A stretch of DNA of 64,000 bases from Helicobacter cinaedi CCUG 18818 = ATCC BAA-847 (lineage in GTDB: Bacteria; Campylobacterota; Campylobacteria; Campylobacterales; Helicobacteraceae), in NCBI RefSeq assembly GCF_000155475.1, contig NZ_DS990392.1, positions 489,053-553,052 on the forward strand. The letters are read 5' to 3'. Positions 30,164-38,649 of this stretch are shown here, in pieces; the first letter of the stretch is position 1; the number at the start of each line of letters is the position of its first letter. Made by a program: the position numbers and the translations under genes. Under the pieces are notes generated by a model. The model had not been told where the DNA came from and did no database searches. It saw nothing but the letters and a program-made list of their open reading frames with translations.

Positions 30164-30751
30164 TCATTTATCAAACTTACATCTATCAAATGTCGCACGC
30201 ACACTCTCTATCTTATCCCCTTCCCCTTGCACTCGCACCTTAATGCCATTTTCCAAAAAAGTTTCTTTTCTTAGCTCAACGCCTAGCTTCCTTGCCATAT
30301 ACTCACATTGTGAAAGCAAAGCATACTCAATCTCAAAACACACGGATTCACATAAGACAAAATTCTCCAAAAGCCCTTGAGACTTTGCTCCATCTATGGC
30401 GTCTTTCACCGCATTTGTATAAGCTCTAACAAGCCCTCCCACACCTAGCAATGTTCCGCCAAAATACCGCACTATAATCACACCAACATTAATCAGCTCT
30501 TCCCCACGCAAAACTTTCAAGCTCGGCATTCCGCTACTCCCCTTTGGCTCTCCATCATCATCAAAAGATTCTAGAATCTGATTAAACTCATTCAAATGTC
30601 GCGTCGCACTCACAAAATGCACCGCCTTAAGATGTTCTTGCTTCAGCAAAGCAAGGGTAGATTCAAACTCACTATAAGGTAGTAGAAAAGCTAAAAATTT
30701 TGACCCCTTGCTTTCAAAACTCCCCTGTATATGAGAATGCAGAGTTTTCAT
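30164..30751 (-). CDS. YigZ/IMPACT family protein
   Basis: A 195-residue protein of the YigZ (UPF0029, IMPACT N-terminal domain) family. The conserved core is FNQILESFDDDGEPKGSSG and INVGVIIVRYFGGTLLG followed by GGLVRAYTNAV. Family members have a ribosome-protein-S5-like fold and bind nucleic acid; bacterial function is not settled. The C-terminal DUF1949-type part (about 130-195) is present. The ribosome site is weak. Confidence 0.88.
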   Translation of the reverse strand: MKTLHSHIQGSFESKGSKFLAFLLPYSEFESTLALLKQEHLKAVHFVSATRHLNEFNQILESFDDDGEPKGSSGMPSLKVLRGEELINVGVIIVRYFGGTLLGVGGLVRAYTNAVKDAIDGAKSQGLLENFVLCESVCFEIEYALLSQCEYMARKLGVELRKETFLENGIKVRVQGEGDKIESVRATFDRCKFDK

Positions 30752-30801
30752 CGTATTACTTTCAATAAATCACGCTTTATCATCACGCAAAAAAACAAAT
30801 A

Positions 30802-31251
30802 CTATTCTAAATAATAAGTCGCCCCTGCCCCTTTTAGCTCCATTTTGCCACCTCTTTTTTTGATAGCAAATTCCCCATCAAGTGCTTTAAAAAACCAAAA
30901 TTCATAATTCATTCCCTCATTCTCTTCACACATACGCCGAGATGAGCCTATCCCGCTCACTTGTAGCTTTTTGCTTTTTAAAGCAAAGGTGGCAAAGTAG
31001 TTATTACACACACCCACGCCAAAAATACGATTTTCATCAGCATCAAAGCTCATCGTAGATTTTGCACCCTCCCATATAGGCTTTAGCTCGAGCCCGTCGC
31101 GTAAGATAATCTTGGACACATACCATTGCTTTTTAGATTCTAAAAGATTTTCTTTATTCTCTTGCCTTACCAAATCCACAAAACACCCCTGCACTGACAT
31201 CAAAGCCACCACAAGCACAATAACTTTCAAGCATAAATGTAAAATTTTCAT
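30802..31251 (-). CDS. META-domain lipoprotein
   Basis: The 149-residue product begins with a lipoprotein signal: MKILHLC, a hydrophobic core, then the lipobox SVQGC with the lipidated cysteine at about residue 23. The mature part resembles a META/HslJ domain: WYVSKIILRDG, GVCNNYFATFAL, GIGSSRRMC (paired cysteines) and a FFKALDGEFAIKKRGGKMEL end. META proteins are small beta barrels linked to stress or motility in other bacteria. The role here is unknown. The Shine-Dalgarno is GGGAG. Outer-membrane or inner-membrane anchoring cannot be told. Confidence 0.75.
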   Translation of the reverse strand: MKILHLCLKVIVLVVALMSVQGCFVDLVRQENKENLLESKKQWYVSKIILRDGLELKPIWEGAKSTMSFDADENRIFGVGVCNNYFATFALKSKKLQVSGIGSSRRMCEENEGMNYEFWFFKALDGEFAIKKRGGKMELKGAGATYYLE

Positions 31252-31361
31252 TCAACAACTCCCTGGTAATAATTTTAAGTAATATTTGGAATCTAAGCCA
31301 TTTGTAAGTCTGCCATTATAGAATCCCATTGCAAACAAACCCCACACAACAAAGGCAAAAT

Positions 31362-32150
31362 ATGCGTATTGACCTACATAATCACACAACCCTTTGTCGC
31401 CACGCCACAGGAACTATGGAGGAATACATCGCCCTTGCGGTACAAAAAAAGATTGATGTCTTTGGCTTTTCCTGTCACGCACCTATGGCATTTGATGAAG
31501 CATATCGTATGTCTAAAGATGAGCTACCAAGCTATTGTGAAAAGATAGAAAGCTTTAAAACCAACTATCAAGGGCAGATTCACATTCTCTGTGGCTTAGA
31601 AGTGGATTATATTTCAAATAAAGAGTATCTTATAGAATCTCAAGTGCTAGAATACCCCTTTGATTATCTCATCGGCTCGGTGCATTTCTTGGATAATTGG
31701 GGCTTTGATAATCCCGAGTTTATCGGCAAATACGCTCAAATCAATATGGAGCAATGTTGGGAAAAGTATCTCCATTCTATCGCACAAATGGCACAAACAG
31801 GGCTTTTTCAAATCGTTGGACACATAGATTTATTGAAACTCTTTGGACACACACTTCCAGATTCTCAAATCCCTAATCTTAATCTTGCTTTAGAATCCAT
31901 TGCTGACAATCATCTCGCCATAGAGCTAAACCCAGCCGGACTGCGAAAGCCTATCAAAGAAGCCTACCCATCAGCACAGATTTTGCAAAAAGCCTACAAA
32001 AAGGGCATTCCCATTACTTTTGGTTCAGACGCTCACGCTTTAGAGCATATAGGCTTTGGCTATGAAAAGCTATGTCATTTAGCCAAAAGTATCGGCTACA
32101 CCCACGCCTTGTATTTTACAAACAAACAACCTGTGAGTGTGAGAATCTAG
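31362..32150 (+). CDS. Histidinol-phosphatase, PHP family
   Basis: The 262-residue product has the PHP metal-binding motifs: DLHNHTTLCRHATG at residues 4-17, CGLEVDYI, IGSVHFLD, VGHIDLLKLFG and a C-terminal GSDAHALEHIGFGY. This set matches the HisK/HisJ-type histidinol phosphatase, the step just before hisD, which is also in this window. ATG 31362 has AAAGG upstream and starts right at the PHP motif; the frame is open 11 codons more. A general PHP phosphoesterase remains possible. Confidence 0.82.
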   Translation: MRIDLHNHTTLCRHATGTMEEYIALAVQKKIDVFGFSCHAPMAFDEAYRMSKDELPSYCEKIESFKTNYQGQIHILCGLEVDYISNKEYLIESQVLEYPFDYLIGSVHFLDNWGFDNPEFIGKYAQINMEQCWEKYLHSIAQMAQTGLFQIVGHIDLLKLFGHTLPDSQIPNLNLALESIADNHLAIELNPAGLRKPIKEAYPSAQILQKAYKKGIPITFGSDAHALEHIGFGYEKLCHLAKSIGYTHALYFTNKQPVSVRI

Positions 32151-32237
32151 CGGATTTTATTTGTTTCAAACCCTAATGTAAAAAACAACAAACTACAAAG
32201 CTTCCGCACTAAAATTTTCAAGCTTTCAACACCACCA

Positions 32238-32276
32238 AGATTCTAGCTTTTAAGCCACCTATAAAAGCTAGAATCT
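32238..32276. terminator. Bidirectional terminator between histidinol phosphatase and topA
   Basis: A perfect 15-base-pair stem (arms 32238-32252 and 32262-32276, AGATTCTAGCTTTTA) with a 9-base loop lies between two convergent genes. Each arm ends in the AGATTCT/AGAATCT heptamer. U-tracts are modest on either side. Confidence 0.7.
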
Positions 32277-32319
32277 CTCAAATCTCTTTTCGGCTAACTT
32301 TAATCGCTCTAAAGCTAGA

Positions 32320-34560
32320 TTAAATCTCCACTCTGTCCTTACATTTCAGGCACTCATGCATTTGCTTTTTGCGATATTCCCTTTCGCACATTGCCCCACC
32401 GCATTTTTCACATCTATCGCCAATAGGCTGAAACTTTGAGATAAAACTACATTTTGGGTAATTCTTACAGCCAAAGAATGCTCCCCTGCGGCTAAATCTC
32501 TGCACGATCTCCCCTCCACATTCCGGACACGCCACACCCTCCACACTCTTTGGCTCTGCCTTGTTTTGAAGCGATTTTGTATTCTTACACTTTGGATAGC
32601 CACTGCACGCGATAAATTCTCCATTCCGCCCAAACTTCTTTACCATAGGCTTACCGCATTTCTCACATTCCCCATACGCCTTAGAATCCCCTTGCTCATT
32701 CTCTTGTGGCTTAGTCTCACTAGGCTTGATGTATTTGCATTTTGGGTAGCCACTACACGCGATAAATTCTCCATAGCGACTTTGCCGCTGCACTAGTTCC
32801 TTGCCACATTGCGGACACATTTCACCTGTGGGGATACTCACCTTTTGCGAAGTGATATTTTTCTTCCCAGATTCTATTTTTTTGATAAATGGATCATAAA
32901 AATCCCAAAGCACCACCTGCCAATCTATATGCTCCTGTGCGATTTCATCAAGCTTATCTTCAAGCCCTGCGCTAAAATGCGAATCTACAATCTCATTAAA
33001 ATTTTCTTCAAGCATAGCTGTGGCTTTAAAGGCACTCTCTTGCGGCACAAGCTGCTTTTTTTCAACCCTCACATACTCCCTATTCACAAGCAGGGCAATT
33101 GTTGGTGCGTAGGTTGATGGACGCCCTATACCTAGGCTCTCCATACTTTTAATAATACTCGCTTCGGAATATCTAGGGGAAGGCTCAGTGGATTTTTGCT
33201 CACTTTTAACTTCTTTTAGCACTACACTTTGCCCCTGCTTACACTCGGGCAAAAGTTTATCCTTATCATCACTCCCCATAATTTTATAAAATCCATCAAA
33301 CACAAGTTTTCGCCCACTTGCTTTGAAAACAATCTCATCATTTGCCCCATTTGAAGCAAAAAGAATATTTTGCGTCTCAAACACCGCATCTTGGCTTTGC
33401 GAAGCAAGGAAGCGATTGTAGATTAGGGTATAGATTTTTAGCTCATCTGGTTTTAAATAGTCTTTGGCAAGTTGCGGAGTAAAGGCTAGATTTGTGGGGC
33501 GGATAGCTTCGTGGGCTTCTTGGGCAGCTTTTGATTTTGTGCTGTAATTTTTAGTCTTTGTAGGGACATATTCCTTGCCATAAGTTTTTAAAAGTAGCTC
33601 TCTTGCTGAATCTTTGGCTTCCTTAGCGATATTAAGACTATCTGTTCTCATATAGGTGATAACCCCCATCGTCCCAAAGCTCGTATTCACCCCTTCATAA
33701 AGCCTTTGAGCGATACTCATCGTGCGTGTGGGCGAGTAGCCAAGCAGACTTGAAGCACTCTGCTGTAATGTAGAAGTCATAAAAGGCGGAGGGGTGGGCG
33801 TTTTCTTACTTTTTGTAGTGATTTCTTTAATGTAAAATTGCTCTCTTTTAATATTTTCACACATCTGCTCCACAACCTTAGAATCTTGGAGTGAGAGCTT
33901 TTCTAGCTTTTGATTATACACGATGAGTTCAGATTCTATATCGCTATTTTTTTCTCCGCCCTGTGTGGCAAAAATCGCCCCTATATTGAAATAAATTGTC
34001 GGCTTAAAAGCTTCTATCTCCCTTTCTCTATCCACAATAATTTTTAACGCCGCACTTTGCACACGCCCAGCTGATAGCCCTTTTTGAATCTTAGAGTTCA
34101 TAAGTTGTGAGAGCTTAAAGCCTACGATTCTATCAAGCAGTCTTCTAGCCTGTTGTGCATTCACCCTTGCCATATCAATTTTCCTAGGATTCTGCAGGGA
34201 ATGCGTAATGGCATTTTTAGTAATTTCGTGGAAAACAATACGCGGAAACTCATCATAAGGACGCTTCAAAGCCTGTGTAATATGGTAGCCTATCGCCTCA
34301 CCCTCTCTATCTTCATCGGTTGCGATGTAGGTTGTTTTTGCTTTTTTGTGGGCTTGTTTTATCTTTTCAACAATTTCAGTGTGGTCTTTACTGATAGTGT
34401 ACTGTGGCGTGAAATGCTGATTTTCAATCTCTATGCCAAAGCTATATTTTGGCAAATCTCTAATATGTCCTTTTGATGCAAGGACTTCATATTTATCCCC
34501 TAAAAAATGTTTGATTGTTTTTGCTTTAGCCGGTGATTCTACGATGATTAAGTCTTTCAT
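32320..34560 (-). CDS. topA: DNA topoisomerase I
   Basis: This 746-residue type IA enzyme relaxes negative supercoils. The TOPRIM domain opens the protein (LIIVESPAKAKTIKHFLG; DEDREGEAIGYH). The catalytic tyrosine is Y303 in GVITYMRTDSLN. After about residue 560 come three clear C4 zinc ribbons (CPQCGKEL, CEKCGKPM, CPECGGEI, each closed by a YPKC) and a fourth CxxC pair near the end. ATG 34560 follows AGGGGC. Tail to tail with the histidinol phosphatase and head to head with flaB, as topA/flaB are arranged in H. pylori. Confidence 0.97.
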   Translation of the reverse strand: MKDLIIVESPAKAKTIKHFLGDKYEVLASKGHIRDLPKYSFGIEIENQHFTPQYTISKDHTEIVEKIKQAHKKAKTTYIATDEDREGEAIGYHITQALKRPYDEFPRIVFHEITKNAITHSLQNPRKIDMARVNAQQARRLLDRIVGFKLSQLMNSKIQKGLSAGRVQSAALKIIVDREREIEAFKPTIYFNIGAIFATQGGEKNSDIESELIVYNQKLEKLSLQDSKVVEQMCENIKREQFYIKEITTKSKKTPTPPPFMTSTLQQSASSLLGYSPTRTMSIAQRLYEGVNTSFGTMGVITYMRTDSLNIAKEAKDSARELLLKTYGKEYVPTKTKNYSTKSKAAQEAHEAIRPTNLAFTPQLAKDYLKPDELKIYTLIYNRFLASQSQDAVFETQNILFASNGANDEIVFKASGRKLVFDGFYKIMGSDDKDKLLPECKQGQSVVLKEVKSEQKSTEPSPRYSEASIIKSMESLGIGRPSTYAPTIALLVNREYVRVEKKQLVPQESAFKATAMLEENFNEIVDSHFSAGLEDKLDEIAQEHIDWQVVLWDFYDPFIKKIESGKKNITSQKVSIPTGEMCPQCGKELVQRQSRYGEFIACSGYPKCKYIKPSETKPQENEQGDSKAYGECEKCGKPMVKKFGRNGEFIACSGYPKCKNTKSLQNKAEPKSVEGVACPECGGEIVQRFSRRGAFFGCKNYPKCSFISKFQPIGDRCEKCGGAMCEREYRKKQMHECLKCKDRVEI

Positions 34561-34659
34561 AAGATAAGCCCCTAGTTCCATATAAAAAGTAAAAGCGGAT
34601 TTTAGCACAGATTCTAAATAGAATTTCTACTAAAAAAGCAAAATAGAATCTGTAAAAAT

Positions 34660-34675
34660 TGGAATGTCTTTTGCT
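34660..34675 (+). promoter_or_regulatory. Sigma-54 (RpoN) promoter of flaB
   Basis: TGGAAT-N5-TTGCT at 34660-34675 keeps the invariant GG and GC ten bases apart (34661-34662, 34673-34674) and matches the sigma-54 consensus TGGCAC-N5-TTGCA well. It is 43 bases before the flaB ATG. In H. pylori flaB is RpoN-controlled, which agrees. Confidence 0.88.
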
Positions 34676-34717
34676 TAATCGGCATAAACAAAAAGAACTT
34701 TAGCAAAGGATGCAAAA

Positions 34718-36262
34718 ATGAGTTTTAGGATAAACACAAACATCTCCGCCCTAACTGCCCACACCATTGGTGTGCAAAATAATAGAAGTCTGCATAGCTC
34801 ACTTGAAAAGCTAAGCTCTGGTTTGCGACTAAATAAAGCCGCAGATGACGCTTCAGGTATGGCGATTGCCGATAGTTTGCGAAGTCAAAGTGAGAGCTTG
34901 GGACAAGCTGTAAGAAATGCCAACGACGCTATTGGTATGATTCAAGTAGCTGATAAGGCAATGGACGAGCAGCTTAAAATCTTAGATACCATTAAGACTA
35001 AAGCCATTCAAGCCGCACAAGATGGGCAAAGCACAGAAACAAGAAAGGCATTGCAAAGTGATATTATCCGCCTTTTAGAGGAGCTAGACAATATCGCCAA
35101 CACTACAAGCTACAACGGACAGCAAATGCTTTCCGGTGCATTTTCAAATAAAGAATTTCAAATCGGTGCTTACTCAAATACAACGGTCAAAGCCTCTATT
35201 GGTCCAACAAGCTCGGATAAAATAGGACATGTGAGAATGGAGAGTAGCTCCTTTGCAGGGGAGGGAATGCTTGCCTCTGGTGCTGCAAACAACCTAAGTG
35301 AAGTAATGCTAAAATTCCGCCAAGTTGATGGAAAGCACGATTTTGAACTTGAAACGGTAAAAATCTCTACTTCCGCTGGGACAGGCATTGGTGTTCTCAC
35401 AGAAGTTATTAACAAACACGCCGATACACTAGGAGTGCGTGCTGCGTGGAATGTTATGGCAACAGGTGATGTGCCGGTTTTATCTGGAACGGTGCGTGGG
35501 CTTGTCATCAATGGTGTAACGATTGGGAATGTTAATGATGTGCGTAAAAACGACTCCGATGGGCGTTTGCTTAATGCGATAAATTCAATCAAAGAAAGAA
35601 CAGGCTGTGAGGCTTACACAGATATTACAGGACGGATAAATGTGCGTAGCCTTGATGGACGAGCAATTTCCATTCAAACAGAGGGCGATAGCGGTAAAGT
35701 CTTTGGTGGAGGGAACTTTGCTGGAATCTCCGGGACAGATCACGCCATTGTGGGGCGTTTGACACTTATTAGAACAGATGCAAGAGATATTATTGTAAGC
35801 GGGATAAACTTTAGCCACATAGGATTTCACTCCGCACAAGGCATTTCAGAATACACGGCTAATCTCCGCTCTGTGCGTGGAGAAATGGACGCTAATATCG
35901 CTTCAGCCTGTGGGGCAAATGCCAATGTCGCTCAAGCAAACCTGCATTTTGATGGTATTGGTGCTGGGGTTACAAGCCTTAAGGGAGCGATGGTTGTTAT
36001 GGATATGGCAGAATCTGCACGGATTCAGCTTGATAAGCTTAGGGCAGATATTGGTTCAGCACAGATTCAGCTTGTTTCAACAATCAACAATGTCTCTGTT
36101 ACGCAAGTTAATGTCAAAGCTGCAGAATCTCAAATCCGCGATGTGGATTTTGCTTCAGAATCTGCGACATTCTCTAAGCATAATGTTTTGGCACAAAGTG
36201 GTAGCTTCGCTATGGCTCAAGCTAATGCCGTGCAACAAAATGTTCTTAGACTGCTTCAATAA
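34718..36262 (+). CDS. flaB: Flagellin B
   Basis: The 514-residue minor flagellin forms the filament part near the hook. N-terminal D0/D1 ([33 protein letters not shown]) and C-terminal D1/D0 ([38 protein letters not shown]) helices match flagellins. Length equals H. pylori FlaB (514), and the identity is very high by eye, including [20 protein letters not shown]. The central domain (about 190-400) is more variable and is where Helicobacter flagellins carry pseudaminic acid. It has a sigma-54 promoter and AAAGGA Shine-Dalgarno. Confidence 0.97.
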   Translation: MSFRINTNISALTAHTIGVQNNRSLHSSLEKLSSGLRLNKAADDASGMAIADSLRSQSESLGQAVRNANDAIGMIQVADKAMDEQLKILDTIKTKAIQAAQDGQSTETRKALQSDIIRLLEELDNIANTTSYNGQQMLSGAFSNKEFQIGAYSNTTVKASIGPTSSDKIGHVRMESSSFAGEGMLASGAANNLSEVMLKFRQVDGKHDFELETVKISTSAGTGIGVLTEVINKHADTLGVRAAWNVMATGDVPVLSGTVRGLVINGVTIGNVNDVRKNDSDGRLLNAINSIKERTGCEAYTDITGRINVRSLDGRAISIQTEGDSGKVFGGGNFAGISGTDHAIVGRLTLIRTDARDIIVSGINFSHIGFHSAQGISEYTANLRSVRGEMDANIASACGANANVAQANLHFDGIGAGVTSLKGAMVVMDMAESARIQLDKLRADIGSAQIQLVSTINNVSVTQVNVKAAESQIRDVDFASESATFSKHNVLAQSGSFAMAQANAVQQNVLRLLQ

Positions 36263-36304
36263 TCGCCCTAAAGTTCTAATAACCTAAAACTTTAAGAATA
36301 CGCT

Positions 36305-38206
36305 ATGCAGGATTTTTTCTCTCTTAATCTTTCAGCTTTTGCGGTGCGTTCCCCCGCTCTTGCCTTAAAGCTTAAAGATTTTACTCCAAATCAAAACTAT
36401 GAAGTGTTTCAAGGCAGTGATGTTTTAAATATTAATATCATTGATAAACGCACAAATACGCCTTTATTTCAACACAATCCCCTTGACGAGACAAATGCCA
36501 AAATCGCCGAGTTTGGAGCATACTCACACTATCCATATTTATATTTTTTTGGTGTAGGCAATGGTGTGCTGTTTAAGGTTTTGTTACAAAATGAGCTACT
36601 TAAACGCATAGTCGTGCTTGAGCCGGAATTAGAGCTACTTTTTATTGTGCTGCATTTTATGGATTTTAGCAAAGATATTTTAGAGCAACGCATTATGTTT
36701 CTTGATGCGACAAGTGTGGATTTCACACGCATTGATATTTTATTCTCCACTAATCGTGATGCGAAAATTTACTCCAAAGTCTATGATTTGCATTTGTTTA
36801 ATGCCTATTATAACGCTTATGCGGATTTATATATCAAAATCAATCAGCTTTTTATCCGTGCTATTGAGCATAGTGTCATCAGTGTGGGGAATGATAGCCG
36901 AGATTCTATTGTTGGTATTCAACAGCATATACAAAATCTCCCAAGCGTGATTCAAAGCCCGACTTTGCTTGATTTACTCGCACAGATTAAAGGCAGAGAT
37001 ACAGCTATTATCGTAGCCACCGGTCCAAGCCTTAGCAAACAACTTCCGCTTTTAAAGCAGATTCAAGACTATGCGACTATCTTTTGCATTGACGCTTCAT
37101 TGCCTATTCTCATAAGGGAGGGTATTAAGCCTGATATTGTCTTTTCATTAGAACGCGTAGAGCCAACGGCAAGATTCTATGAAGAGACGCCAAAGGAGGC
37201 AAGGGAGGGCATAGTCTTTGCGATTACTTCTATCGTGCATAAAAGGCTAAAAGACGCACTGCAAGGGGATTTGGTGCAATACTCACTGCGTCCATTTGGC
37301 TATACGAATTATTTTGAGATTGCTGAATATGGGTATTTGGGTATTGGTATGAGTGCGGCAAATATGGCTTATGAGCTAGTCGCTCACGCTAGATTCAAAC
37401 GCTGCATTATCATCGGGCAGGATTTAGCCTTTGGGGAAGATGGCACTTCTCACGCTAAAAATGCTGTGTATGGTGCAAATGAGATAAATCCCAAAGCCAT
37501 AGAGCAAAAGGGGCAAAAGGTTATGGTGGAAAAATATGGCGGTGGAGGCGAGGTAGAATCTACAATCGTGTGGAAGCTATTTTTAACATTCTATGAACGC
37601 GATATTGCTAATACCCCCTACCCCATTGAAGTGATTAACGCAACTGAAGGCGGAGCTAGAATCGCTGGGACAAAGGAGATTCCATTTGCCGAATCTATTA
37701 AACTCATTGACACTTCGCATAAAAAGCAGCCTATAAAACTCACCTACCCCACGCAAGAAATGTATGAAGCAAATCTTAAAAAAGTGCGACAAAAGACACT
37801 GGATTGGATTGAACTTGGGCTAAAAGACAAGGCATTTGTTGAAGAAGTGTTTTTGGAAGTAGCCGCACTCACAGAGCGATTTGAGCTGCTCAATAAAGAG
37901 GGGCGATTAGATGAGCTAGATTTAGAAGAATTAGAAAAGTGCATTGATAGAATCCAAAAAGTTAAAGATTTGTTTGATAATAGGCAGTTTAGAGAATGCT
38001 TTATGGACGCGATACAATCTTATATCTTTCATCAAGAAATGGATATTGCTAAGATTCTTGTTATGCCTACAAATAATGAAGAATCTAAGCTTAAGAAACA
38101 AGCCGAGCTTATTTATGCACACAAATATTGGCTTTTCTCCCTTGCTGGTGGTATGGATAGTGTGATTGAGGTTGTGAAAAAAGCGTATGAAACTTGGGAA
38201 GTGTAA
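36305..38206 (+). CDS. Motility-associated DUF115 protein (Maf-type, flagellin glycosylation)
   Basis: A 633-residue cytoplasmic protein with a central DUF115 / MptE-like domain: IIVATGPSLSKQLPLL at about 236-251, IFCIDASLPILIREGIKPD, and IIIGQDLAFGEDGTSHA. Maf proteins act late in flagellin glycosylation, probably as the nonulosonic acid transferases, and the H. pylori gene next to flaB (HP0114) is of this type. The long C-terminal part is helical and charged. It starts 42 bases after flaB; a weak 7-base-pair dyad lies between, so partial read-through is likely. The ribosome site is weak. Confidence 0.88.
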   Translation: MQDFFSLNLSAFAVRSPALALKLKDFTPNQNYEVFQGSDVLNINIIDKRTNTPLFQHNPLDETNAKIAEFGAYSHYPYLYFFGVGNGVLFKVLLQNELLKRIVVLEPELELLFIVLHFMDFSKDILEQRIMFLDATSVDFTRIDILFSTNRDAKIYSKVYDLHLFNAYYNAYADLYIKINQLFIRAIEHSVISVGNDSRDSIVGIQQHIQNLPSVIQSPTLLDLLAQIKGRDTAIIVATGPSLSKQLPLLKQIQDYATIFCIDASLPILIREGIKPDIVFSLERVEPTARFYEETPKEAREGIVFAITSIVHKRLKDALQGDLVQYSLRPFGYTNYFEIAEYGYLGIGMSAANMAYELVAHARFKRCIIIGQDLAFGEDGTSHAKNAVYGANEINPKAIEQKGQKVMVEKYGGGGEVESTIVWKLFLTFYERDIANTPYPIEVINATEGGARIAGTKEIPFAESIKLIDTSHKKQPIKLTYPTQEMYEANLKKVRQKTLDWIELGLKDKAFVEEVFLEVAALTERFELLNKEGRLDELDLEELEKCIDRIQKVKDLFDNRQFRECFMDAIQSYIFHQEMDIAKILVMPTNNEESKLKKQAELIYAHKYWLFSLAGGMDSVIEVVKKAYETWEV

Positions 38207-38350
38207 AGTTTTTTTTAAGATTCTCATATTCCTCATTGCAAGATACTATCGTAGATTCAAACAAATGATAAAGCATAAGCCATATAAGCACCAAAAGGCA
38301 ATGCCAAAACAAAAAACCTTGCAATAGCATAAAATACAAAAGGCGACTGG

Positions 38351-38368
38351 TTAAGAGGTTGGATAAGA
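38351..38368 (-). promoter_or_regulatory. 3-prime segment able to pair with the toxin mRNA start
   Basis: On the minus strand this segment reads TCTTATCC then AACCTCTTAA. TCTTATCC is complementary to GGATAAGA at codons 1-4 of the small peptide, and CCTCTTAA (extended by T and GG pairs around one bulge) is complementary to TTAAGAGG-T-GG of the 5-prime leader. Such leader-tail pairing keeps full-length type I toxin mRNAs silent. Confidence 0.6.
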
Positions 38369-38408
38369 CTGCCCTGCCCCCTAGTCAAAGGGCAGAGCGT
38401 GGATAATC

Positions 38409-38480
38409 TTAGCAACACTTGACTACTATAAGACATAGTAGTATAATGGTAGCTAAGATTTTGGAGTAAATCTTATCCAT
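38409..38480 (-). CDS. Putative 23-residue type I toxin peptide
   Basis: A short frame, too small for normal gene calling, starts at ATG 38480 and stops with TAA 38409-38411. The peptide begins MDKIYSK, has a hydrophobic core (ATIILLCLIVV) and ends KCC, the shape of a small membrane-active toxin. A very strong Shine-Dalgarno AAAGGAGG (38486-38493) lies 5 bases before the ATG, but it is buried in an 11-base-pair hairpin (38483-38509). The first codons also fold into an 8-base-pair stem (TAAGATTT). An antisense promoter lies inside the frame. The plan is that of H. pylori aapA/isoA, but the peptide itself does not resemble the AapA sequences I know. Confidence 0.68.
   Translation of the reverse strand: MDKIYSKILATIILLCLIVVKCC
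38419..38447 (+). promoter_or_regulatory. Consensus-like promoter for antisense RNA
   Basis: TTGACT (38419-38424), a 17-base spacer, and TATAAT (38442-38447). It is the best sigma-70 match I found in the window and it lies inside the small peptide frame on the opposite strand. Transcription would begin near 38454 and run across the peptide start codon and leader. Confidence 0.82.
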
Positions 38481-38540
38481 TCTAGCCTCCTTTACAATAA
38501 AGTAGGCTATCACTTAAGAGGCTGCCACCTCTTAAGGACA
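38454..38540 (+). ncRNA. Putative antisense antitoxin RNA
   Basis: Predicted from its promoter: a transcript of roughly 85-90 bases fully complementary to the peptide start codon, Shine-Dalgarno and leader. It contains an 8-base-pair stem near its start and a perfect 9-base-pair stem at 38513-38536 (CTTAAGAGG, loop CTGCCA) that could end it, though no U-run follows. Size and position match IsoA-type antitoxins. The ends are inferred, not observed. Confidence 0.6.
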
Positions 38541-38553
38541 ACCTCAAAAAGGC

Positions 38554-38559
38554 ATTGTA
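38554..38559 (-). promoter_or_regulatory. Possible -10 box of toxin mRNA
   Basis: TACAAT on the minus strand, which would start the toxin mRNA near 38547 and give a leader of about 67 bases containing the 9-base-pair stem and the Shine-Dalgarno hairpin. No clear -35 box, as is common in Helicobacter. Confidence 0.5.
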
Positions 38560-38649
38560 TCACTTTCTCTTTAACTTTCATTATTTTTTGATTTTATGTT
38601 TAATGGCTATGCTAGGGTAGCGAGGCACTCTCTATACTAAATTGCGATT

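Larger units (their letters stand above)
38207..38649. other. 443-base intergenic region with toxin/antisense structure
   Basis: Between the DUF115 gene and the mnmC-like gene. The middle (about 38340-38560) is packed with hairpins: CTGCCC/GGGCAG at about 38370-38396, ACTACTA/TAGTAGT at about 38422-38443, TAAGATTT/AAATCTTA at about 38454-38475, the Shine-Dalgarno hairpin and the CTTAAGAGG stem. The flanks 38207-38340 and 38561-38649 show nothing I can name. Confidence 0.7.

Noticed and set aside
36263-36304. Dyad between flaB and the DUF115 gene as a full terminator
   Set aside because: Stem is only about 7 base pairs of mostly A-T and lacks a U-run; at most an attenuator.
38109-38339. Minus-strand frame of 76 codons ahead of the toxin region
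   Set aside because: Half of it is antisense to the DUF115 gene and its composition is not protein-like.
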